The notes under the pieces were generated by a model. The model was not told the origin of the DNA, did no database searches, and saw only the letters and a program-made list of their open reading frames with translations. From NCBI GenBank assembly GCA_029259675.1, contig JAJDES010000607.1, positions 1 to 11,578 on the forward strand: a stretch of DNA of 11,578 nt. Direction: 5' to 3'. Shown here piece by piece: positions 6,318 through 11,578 of this stretch; positions within the stretch are counted from its first letter, which is position 1; each line of letters starts with the position of its first letter. A program made the translations under genes and the position numbers. The stretch comes from Planctomycetota bacterium (GTDB lineage: Bacteria; Planctomycetota; UBA1135; GCA-002686595).

Positions 6318-7907
6318 TCAGTCACCAACCTCGGGCAACTCCTTGAAGCCTGGAGCCTCATTGTCCTCGCCCAGGTAGCCGTGCTTGTTCAATTCGTCCA
6401 TCAACTCGTCCGGCATTTCGCCCTGCAATTCGCCGGGCACGCTTCCGGAGCCACGTGCCGCCTGCGCGTCCAATTCCGACCAATCTTTCAGTGCCGCGCG
6501 AATGCGGGCATCGGAGGAATCTCGCAGCAAAAGCTCGGGAGTCTTTTCGTAGGGATCCTTTTCGAGATCAAAGATGAACAGCTTTTCCTTGCGCGGAATA
6601 TCCATCACCTTTTGGTCGCCCTGGATCCATGCGCGCATGATTTCGACCGATGGGCGATAGGAAAGCTCCATGGGAATCGCGCGCTCGGGCAGGGAGGCGC
6701 CCTCGAGCAACGGCCGCAGGCTGCGGCCCCAGACAGCCTTGGGTGCGGCCAAGTTGCAGAGATCGAGCAAGGTCGGCGCCACATCCATCAAACTGACGCT
6801 TTCGCCGACGCGCTTGCCGGCGGGCAGCTCGCCGTTCCAGCGCATGACCAGCGGCACGCGCACGACCTCTTCAAACAGGTGATTCTTGTGGCCCTTGCCG
6901 TCGTGCTCAAAAAATTCATCGCCGTGGTCGGCGGTGAACACAATCAAGGTGTCATCGAGCCAACCGCGGGCGTCGAGCTTGCCCAGAATCTGACCTAGGT
7001 TGTGGTCGTTGTGCAGGATTTCGCCGTCGTAGAGATCGCGCAGGGCGGCCACGTCGATCGCATCTTGCTGATCCAGCGGCGGCTCCAAATCCAAATCGCG
7101 GTAGTGGCTCGATCGCGCTTGCCCGCGGTAACTCGGGTTGCTGAAAACGTCGAATTCCGCCGGCGGCTGAAAGTCGTAGTGCACATCCCACATGTGCACG
7201 AAGCCGAAAAAGCGCTCCTCCTCGCCGAGTTCATCCACCCATTCGCCAAAGGCCTGCACCAGGGCCGGACCGGTGACACCCTCGTGCGAGCGGTCGTGCA
7301 GCTCGACGGTTTCCAGCCAGGACTCCTCGGTTTTGGGCTTAAAGAGCTTCTCACTCGCAACTTCGACACTGCTGCAATCGACGTAGCGCTCAAAGCCGCG
7401 CGCAAAGCCGAAAAACGGATGCAGGTTCGGTCCCGACCAAAATCCGCCCGTGCGCCAACCGGCGTCACGGTAAACCTGGGCCAGCAGGCGGTGATTCTCG
7501 TTCAGTCGATCGGGCAGCCCGCGCACGCCGTGCAATTCATTGGGCAGACCGGTCAAAAGCGACATGTGCGCCGGCAGGGTCCAACTGGTGCTGGAATAGT
7601 TGCGCTCAAAGAGCACGCCCTGATCGGCCAGCATGCGGTCCAGGTAGGGCGAAGTGCGCCTATCGGGCTTGCGCGGATTGGAGTAGCCGTAGGCCGAAAG
7701 GTGATCCGCCCGCAGGCTGTCGACACTGATCAGGAGCACGCCGCGCGGACCCTCGCTCGCGCCCCCGCAGGAAGCTCCGCCGAGGACCAGTCCCAAAGTG
7801 ATTGCGGCCGCAAACCGAGCCCGCCGAGCTTTCGCCCGAGCAAAGCCCCGAATCCAGGTCGGAGGGGTCGTACCAGTATTGTTGCGGCGCATCCTTGGGT
7901 CGTTCAT
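6318..7907 (-). CDS. Sulfatase/alkaline phosphatase-superfamily lipoprotein
   Basis: This 529-residue exported enzyme probably hydrolyses or transfers sulfate or phosphate esters outside the cytoplasmic membrane. A long basic N-terminus leads to a hydrophobic core ending GGASC, a loose lipobox with C47, so a lipoprotein or secreted form is likely. The catalytic domain begins with SVDSLRADHLSAYGY (metal ligand D63). The nucleophile region is SWTLPAHMSLLTG: T110 stands where true sulfatases have the Cys or Ser that becomes formylglycine, and His replaces the usual Arg of CxPxR. Later comes FTADHGDEFFEHDGKGHKNH with D327 and H328 as metal ligands and H340 and H343 nearby. The smaller C-terminal subdomain ends around residue 480. 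The ATG at 7905-7907 or the one at 7890-7892 could be the start. It heads the minus-strand cluster but is separated from the next gene by 192 bases. The fold is secure; sulfatase activity is doubtful because of the Thr. Confidence 0.88.
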   Translation of the reverse strand: MNDPRMRRNNTGTTPPTWIRGFARAKARRARFAAAITLGLVLGGASCGGASEGPRGVLLISVDSLRADHLSAYGYSNPRKPDRRTSPYLDRMLADQGVLFERNYSSTSWTLPAHMSLLTGLPNELHGVRGLPDRLNENHRLLAQVYRDAGWRTGGFWSGPNLHPFFGFARGFERYVDCSSVEVASEKLFKPKTEESWLETVELHDRSHEGVTGPALVQAFGEWVDELGEEERFFGFVHMWDVHYDFQPPAEFDVFSNPSYRGQARSSHYRDLDLEPPLDQQDAIDVAALRDLYDGEILHNDHNLGQILGKLDARGWLDDTLIVFTADHGDEFFEHDGKGHKNHLFEEVVRVPLVMRWNGELPAGKRVGESVSLMDVAPTLLDLCNLAAPKAVWGRSLRPLLEGASLPERAIPMELSYRPSVEIMRAWIQGDQKVMDIPRKEKLFIFDLEKDPYEKTPELLLRDSSDARIRAALKDWSELDAQAARGSGSVPGELQGEMPDELMDELNKHGYLGEDNEAPGFKELPEVGD

Positions 7908-8093
7908 GGCTGGGGGCCGGGCAGTCTAGCTCCCAGGAGCAGCGGCCCAATCGGCTTTGCCGAGGATCCATAGGGGCCTCGATGCGGCCTTGCGGCGGGC
8001 TCGCGGCCGGGGACTCGGGAGTACGGCGCGGGTGGCAGGGCCGCGAGGCCCCAAATGGGGCGGCGGGGGAGTCGCAAATCACAACCATTCCAT

Positions 8094-8305
8094 ACTGACT
8101 AACTTGCGTGGGTTTGTGGCGCTTGGGAGACACACAACCGCTTCTGTGCAATCAACTTGCATCCTCGCGCCGGCGCAGCAGGCCCTCCGCATAGGCCCCC
8201 GGTTGCCGGATCACACTCAAAGCGCTCTTCCCAGCTGCTCAGCTCCATGTCCAGCCCCCTCAAGCGCCCGAATCCTGACCAAAAAACCCACGCAACATAG
8301 TCAGT
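8094..8305. repeat. Imperfect inverted repeat enclosing a structured spacer
   Basis: The left arm (8094-8119) and the right arm (8279-8305, opposite strand) share ACTGACTA, then two mismatches, then TTGCGTGGGTTT, then a near-matching end: 20 of the first 22 positions are identical. Just inside each arm lies a further matching octamer, GGCGCTTG at 8118-8125 and its complement at 8261-8268, offset by about 11 bases. The spacer holds smaller hairpins: TGCAA/TTGCA at 8147-8161, the palindrome GCGCCGGCGC at 8167-8176, and CCGG-TTG-CCGG at 8199-8209. It could be a small non-autonomous mobile element with terminal inverted repeats, a structured RNA, or two copies of a regulatory site serving the divergent genes. 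No obvious target-site duplication flanks the arms. Confidence 0.7.
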
Positions 8306-8512
8306 TCAGTACTGCCGTTCGGGCGGCGAAAGCATCCGCCGCCGGCGCGCCGCCTGGGAACTTGCGACCGACACCCAAGCTGCGGCGTAGGGTCGCCCCG
8401 CCGCCCTTGGTAGGATTCGGGCACGGAAGCTTCGGCGGCGTTCTTCACTGGGACTCGAATTGAATCGAACTCGCAATCGGTGGAGTGCGCGCTACCTTCA
8501 TACGTCCTTATT

Positions 8513-8532
8513 CGGCGCTTGCCGGCGCTTGC
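8513..8532 (+). repeat. Tandem 10-base repeat upstream of the aminopeptidase gene
   Basis: Two exact copies of CGGCGCTTGC stand head to tail and are followed by the related CAAGCGGCTTGC (8533-8544). The repeat lies about 100 bases before the aminopeptidase start codon and contains the octamer also found at the inner ends of the 8094-8305 inverted repeat. It could be a regulator binding site or a chance slippage product. Confidence 0.6.
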
Positions 8533-8632
8533 CAAGCGGCTTGCACGTCATTTGCCAGGGGGGGTGGGGGCGACGATTCCGCACTACTGAAACCGGCGCA
8601 CGCGCGCGCCGACACCGAGACCACCAGGCACC

Positions 8633-11236
8633 ATGAAGCATTTGTCCCGTCGCTCTAGTTCAAACTCAGGCCGCACCCCGCGCCGAGGCACTCAGTTCAC
8701 TCTGTGGACTCCCTTGGCCGGAGTCCTTTCCTGTGGCTTGTTGGTCACGGCGGCCTGCCAGCTTCCGCGAGCGATCATTGAATCGCCCGTCAAGCGCGCG
8801 CGCGCCGAGGCGGTGCACGATTTGCGCACTTCCGATTTTGACGTGCAGCACTATGCACTGGATCTATTGGTGGATCCGGCCGAGCGCAGCCTGGAGGGCA
8901 CCTGTCTGGTCAGTTTCCTGCCGCGTGACGTGGCCCTGACCGAGCTCGAACTCGACCTCTTCGGTCTCGAAGTCACGGCCATCAGCGATGCCGAAGGCAA
9001 CGAGTTGGCCTATACCCATGCGGACGGCGTGTTGAGCATCACCTTGGCCAGTCCCTTGCCGCCCGGCTCCCTGGGCGAAGTGCTCGTGACTTACGGCGGT
9101 CAGCCGGCCAAGGGTCTTTGGTTCGTGGACGTCGAAAACGGATTGCCGACGCAGGTCTTTACCCAGGGCGAGTGCGAAGACGCGCGTTGGTGGTTTCCGT
9201 GTTGGGACCATCCCTCCGATCGCGCCACCAGCGAACTGCGCGTCACCGTACCCGACAATTGGATCACGATCGCAGCCGGCGATTTGGTCGAGAGCACCGA
9301 GTTCATTGCAACCGAAGCTTCCAGCCGCGCGCCCAATGCCCTCGACGGCGGCGCCTGGCGCACCGATCACTGGCGCATGAATTTTGCGCACCCGACATAC
9401 CTAACCACTTTGGTGGCGGGGGAGTTTGAAGTGGTGCGCGAGGAATGGAACGGCATTGAGCTGCTTTACGTTGCCGACGAGGATTTCGCCAAGTACATCC
9501 CCACCAACTTTGACAGCACCATCCCCGCGCTCGAGTTTCTTTCCGAGTACACGGGCATCACCTATCCCTTCAGCAAGTACAGCCAAGCCTGCGTCGAAAA
9601 CTTCCCCTTCGGCGGCATGGAGAACATCAGCGCCAGCACGCTGACCGAACAAACGCTGGGCGACAAGCGCCAGGATCGCGATCGCTCCTCCGAAGGCTTG
9701 GTCGTGCACGAGTTGGCGCACCAATGGTTCGGTGACCTGGTGACCTGCGTCGATTGGCCGCACATCTGGCTCAACGAGGGCTTTGCCGTGTACGCGTCGC
9801 TGCTCTATGTCGAAGCGACCTACGGCACCGACGAGTTCCGCGCGCGCATGCGCGACACCCAAGAGTCCTACATGAAGGGCGACGTGGGAGCGAACCGCAG
9901 GCCGACCGTGCACAGCATCTACCGCGATCCGATGGATTTGTTCTTCGGCGGACAAACCTATCCCGGAGGCGCTTCGCGCTTGCACATGCTGCGGCACGTG
10001 CTGGGCGACGATGCCTTCCAGGATTGCGTGCAAACCTACCTGGAGCGCTTCGCCGGTCAGAACGCATCGACCGAGGATTTCAGGCAAGTGGCCGAATTCG
10101 TTTCCGGCGAAGACCTGGGTTGGTTCTTCGAGCAATGGTTTGAGCGCCCCGGCTTTCCCGAGTTCAGCTTGCGTTGGACCTACAACGAAACCGAGCAGCT
10201 CATGACGTTGGACGTCGAGCAAATTCAATCGGTTGTGGGCGGCACGCCCTCCGCTTTCCGTACACCGGTCGAAATCGAAGTGCGCGATCGCGCCGGTACT
10301 GAGCTGCACCGAGTTTGGCTCGATCGACGCAAGCAAAGCTTTGAGTTCGCCGTCGAAAGCAAGCCCGAGTGGGTGCGCTTCGACAAGCACAGCTTCATTC
10401 CCAAAACGGTCAAGTGGATCGGCCGCCGCGATGCGGAGTGGCTCACGATTGCGCGCGAGGACGACGACGTGAACGGTCGCCGCGACGCCGTGCGCGCCCT
10501 GGCCAAACGCGCCGAGGAAACCAACCGCAGCGAGTTGCTCGACCTCTACGTTGCCGAACTCGTCAATCGACTCGAGTTCGACACCAGCGCCTACGTCCGC
10601 GCCGATGCCGCCGCCGGCTTGACTGGCATCAAGCGTCCCCAAACGCGCGTCAAGCTGACGCAAGCAGCGGAAAAAGACCCCAGCGCCAAGGTGCGCGTGG
10701 CCGCTTTGGAAGCGCTGATCAGCTTCGGCCAAGACGAGCGCTTGGCGGGCTTCGCGCGCAAGGCCTTCGAGGACGGCTACAGTTGGAAAACCATGGGCTC
10801 GGCGGCCAGGTTGTTGGCCAGCGCGGCACCCGACCAAAGTGTCGAGTGGCTCGTCTCCAAACTCCTTGTGGATTCACCCCACGACACCCTGCGCGCCAGC
10901 CTCCTGGAAACGCTCGGCAAGACTCGCTCAGCAAAAGCTCTGGAGCACCTGGAGCGTTGGGCCATGGACCCCGCCGCCCACCCGACGGCGCGCGCGGCGG
11001 CCGTGACCCAACTGGGCATTTTGGTTCCGACCCGCTACGACGTGGGCCGCGACTTGGCCGGCCTGCTCAATGAGCCCGACTACCGCTTGCGCGGAGCCGT
11101 GATCCAAGCCCTGGCCGAATTCATCGACCCCGCCTCGCGACAAAAACTGCGCGATTACTACGAGCGCACCGTGTTCCCGCGCGAGCGGCGAGCGATCGAA
11201 GCGAGCATGGGAACGGCCCTTTCCACACGACGCTAG
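8633..11236 (+). CDS. M1-family zinc aminopeptidase lipoprotein with HEAT-like C-terminus
   Basis: This 867-residue metallopeptidase removes N-terminal residues from peptides and probably acts outside the cytoplasmic membrane. A basic N-terminus and hydrophobic segment end in TAAC, a lipobox-like site with C42 as the likely lipidated cysteine. The M1 N-terminal beta domain (about 60-260) precedes the catalytic domain. That domain has the substrate N-terminus-binding GGMEN at 327-331, zinc motif HELAH at 359-363 with E360 catalytic, the third zinc ligand E382 exactly 19 residues on (NEG), and a YPGGA motif with Y443 in the place of the catalytic tyrosine. All key residues are present, so it should be active. 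Residues about 600-867 form repeated helix pairs resembling HEAT repeats (for example SAYVRADAAAGLTGI, SAKVRVAALEALISF). The ATG at 8633 has only a weak AGG upstream. It is divergent from the sulfatase cluster, and a ferritin-like gene follows closely. M1 family membership is certain; substrate preference is unknown. Confidence 0.95.
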   Translation: MKHLSRRSSSNSGRTPRRGTQFTLWTPLAGVLSCGLLVTAACQLPRAIIESPVKRARAEAVHDLRTSDFDVQHYALDLLVDPAERSLEGTCLVSFLPRDVALTELELDLFGLEVTAISDAEGNELAYTHADGVLSITLASPLPPGSLGEVLVTYGGQPAKGLWFVDVENGLPTQVFTQGECEDARWWFPCWDHPSDRATSELRVTVPDNWITIAAGDLVESTEFIATEASSRAPNALDGGAWRTDHWRMNFAHPTYLTTLVAGEFEVVREEWNGIELLYVADEDFAKYIPTNFDSTIPALEFLSEYTGITYPFSKYSQACVENFPFGGMENISASTLTEQTLGDKRQDRDRSSEGLVVHELAHQWFGDLVTCVDWPHIWLNEGFAVYASLLYVEATYGTDEFRARMRDTQESYMKGDVGANRRPTVHSIYRDPMDLFFGGQTYPGGASRLHMLRHVLGDDAFQDCVQTYLERFAGQNASTEDFRQVAEFVSGEDLGWFFEQWFERPGFPEFSLRWTYNETEQLMTLDVEQIQSVVGGTPSAFRTPVEIEVRDRAGTELHRVWLDRRKQSFEFAVESKPEWVRFDKHSFIPKTVKWIGRRDAEWLTIAREDDDVNGRRDAVRALAKRAEETNRSELLDLYVAELVNRLEFDTSAYVRADAAAGLTGIKRPQTRVKLTQAAEKDPSAKVRVAALEALISFGQDERLAGFARKAFEDGYSWKTMGSAARLLASAAPDQSVEWLVSKLLVDSPHDTLRASLLETLGKTRSAKALEHLERWAMDPAAHPTARAAAVTQLGILVPTRYDVGRDLAGLLNEPDYRLRGAVIQALAEFIDPASRQKLRDYYERTVFPRERRAIEASMGTALSTRR

Positions 11237-11237
11237 C

Positions 11238-11260
11238 TCCGCGCTTCGCGGACAGATTTT
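11238..11260 (+). terminator. Hairpin with short T-run after the aminopeptidase gene
   Basis: TCCGCG (11238-11243) pairs perfectly with CGCGGA (11247-11252) around a CTT loop, beginning one base after the TAG stop. A four-T run follows at 11257-11260, separated by four bases. It resembles a weak intrinsic terminator. The short stem, short T-run and closeness of the next gene (GTG at 11273) mean partial readthrough is likely. Confidence 0.45.
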
Positions 11261-11272
11261 GCGACCAATACC

Positions 11273-11578
11273 GTGCCCGACAATCGGCCCCAGGATGCCG
11301 TCCTAACGGACATGCAGCGCTTTGCGCTGCGGTCCGAGTTCGGGGCCAGCTACATCTATCCGGCCCTGGCACGCATGGCCCGCGATCGCGAATTGAAAGG
11401 CGTGCTCGATCAACTGCACCTGGAGTTGGTCGAGCAAATCGTCCACGTGCGCGAAGTGATGCTCGAGTTGGAGGGCAAACCCGCCCGCGGAAGATTTCGA
11501 CGTTGGGTGGCGGCCTGGGCCCTGGCTCTGGTTTCTCCCTTCATCGGCATTCGCTTTCCCCTGCGCCTGTGCCAAGCC
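11273..11578 (+). CDS. Ferritin-like-fold protein, N-terminal part only
   Basis: The frame is open for 102 codons to the window edge, so the C-terminus is missing. Starting at GTG 11273 (an ATG at 11312 is the alternative; neither has a good ribosome binding site), the protein begins with helix-forming segments: FALRSEFGASYIYPALARMARD at about 17-38 and ELKGVLDQLHLELVEQIVHVREVMLELEGKP at about 40-70. Their spacing and the E/H positions recall the first helices of ferritin-like or YciF/DUF892-type proteins, which handle iron or oxidative stress. A basic linker and a hydrophobic stretch follow (WVAAWALALVSPFIGI), either a buried helix of the bundle or a membrane segment. It lies 36 bases after the aminopeptidase stop, in the same reading frame, and may be co-transcribed with it. 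That it is a gene is fairly likely; the fold assignment is tentative because half of the bundle is not visible. Confidence 0.5.
   Translation, partial: MPDNRPQDAVLTDMQRFALRSEFGASYIYPALARMARDRELKGVLDQLHLELVEQIVHVREVMLELEGKPARGRFRRWVAAWALALVSPFIGIRFPLRLCQA

Larger units (their letters stand above)
7908..8632. other. Divergent non-coding region between the sulfatase and aminopeptidase genes
   Basis: This 725-base gap must carry the promoters for the minus-strand cluster and for the aminopeptidase, but I could not fix a convincing -35/-10 pair for either. Open frames inside it (for example 7957-8463) have random-looking, Arg/Pro/Ala-rich composition. It contains an inverted repeat (8094-8305), a GC-rich hairpin (8322-8343, GGCGGCG against CGCCGCC), a GCGACC/GGTCGC pairing (8364-8396), a tandem repeat (8513-8532) and a G-rich tract (8558-8570, G7-T-G5). 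No tRNA or known riboswitch was recognised. Confidence 0.6.

Noticed and set aside
7002..7973. A 323-residue plus-strand open frame opposite the sulfatase gene, with similar ones at 3069-3860 and 6381-6998
   Set aside because: All lie opposite well-supported genes and have His/Gln/Arg-rich composition typical of antisense shadows.
7957..8463. A 168-residue plus-strand open frame in the divergent region
   Set aside because: It runs through the inverted repeat and hairpins, has random-looking Arg/Pro/Ala/Ser-rich composition, and lacks a ribosome binding site or any motif.
8450..8500. A tRNA-like look on the minus strand (GGTAGCGCGC, then GCGAGTTCGATTC)
   Set aside because: The D-loop-like and T-loop-like strings are there, but the T stem does not pair, no anticodon arm forms and no acceptor stem closes. 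At most a chance resemblance or a very decayed fragment.
9401..10837. A 478-residue open frame on the minus strand opposite the aminopeptidase gene
   Set aside because: Its length comes from the mirror-frame openness usual in GC-rich coding DNA. The plus strand encodes a complete M1 peptidase with every catalytic motif, and the antisense translation has no recognisable domain.

Overview
The window is GC-rich throughout and dense with genes. Two predicted lipoproteins, two large GT-C type membrane glycosyltransferases, a secreted sulfatase-superfamily enzyme and an ArgR repressor point to a diderm bacterium with an elaborate envelope. A planctomycete-like or related lineage would fit. That is only an inference from gene content; no rRNA or other taxonomic marker is present.

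Layout, left to right. Positions 1-259 hold no gene I can support. ArgR, the arginine repressor, lies on the minus strand at 260-748. A 299-base gap (749-1047) separates it from a minus-strand cluster at 1048-7907. In transcription order that cluster contains a sulfatase/alkaline-phosphatase-superfamily lipoprotein, a 192-base gap with two adjacent hairpins, a small single-span membrane protein with an acidic tail, a polytopic GT-C type glycosyltransferase, an unrecognised soluble protein of 262 residues, and a DUF2723 (protein O-mannosyltransferase-like) membrane protein. The last four genes are tightly coupled: two junctions are ATGA stop/start overlaps and one is a 7-base gap. They read as one translational unit that probably acts in building or modifying a surface glycan or glycoprotein.

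Positions 7908-8632 are a 725-base non-coding divergent region. It contains an imperfect inverted repeat of about 26 bases whose arms face each other 159 bases apart, several smaller hairpins, and repeated GGCGCTTG octamers. To its right, on the plus strand, are a lipoprotein M1-family zinc aminopeptidase with a C-terminal HEAT-like repeat region (8633-11236), a hairpin directly after its stop, and the first 102 codons of a ferritin-like-fold protein cut by the window edge.

No insertion sequence, phage gene, CRISPR array, tRNA or rRNA was found. The observations most worth following are the inverted-repeat element in the divergent region, the coupled four-gene cluster with its two unrecognised members, and the paired hairpins that split the cluster after the sulfatase gene.
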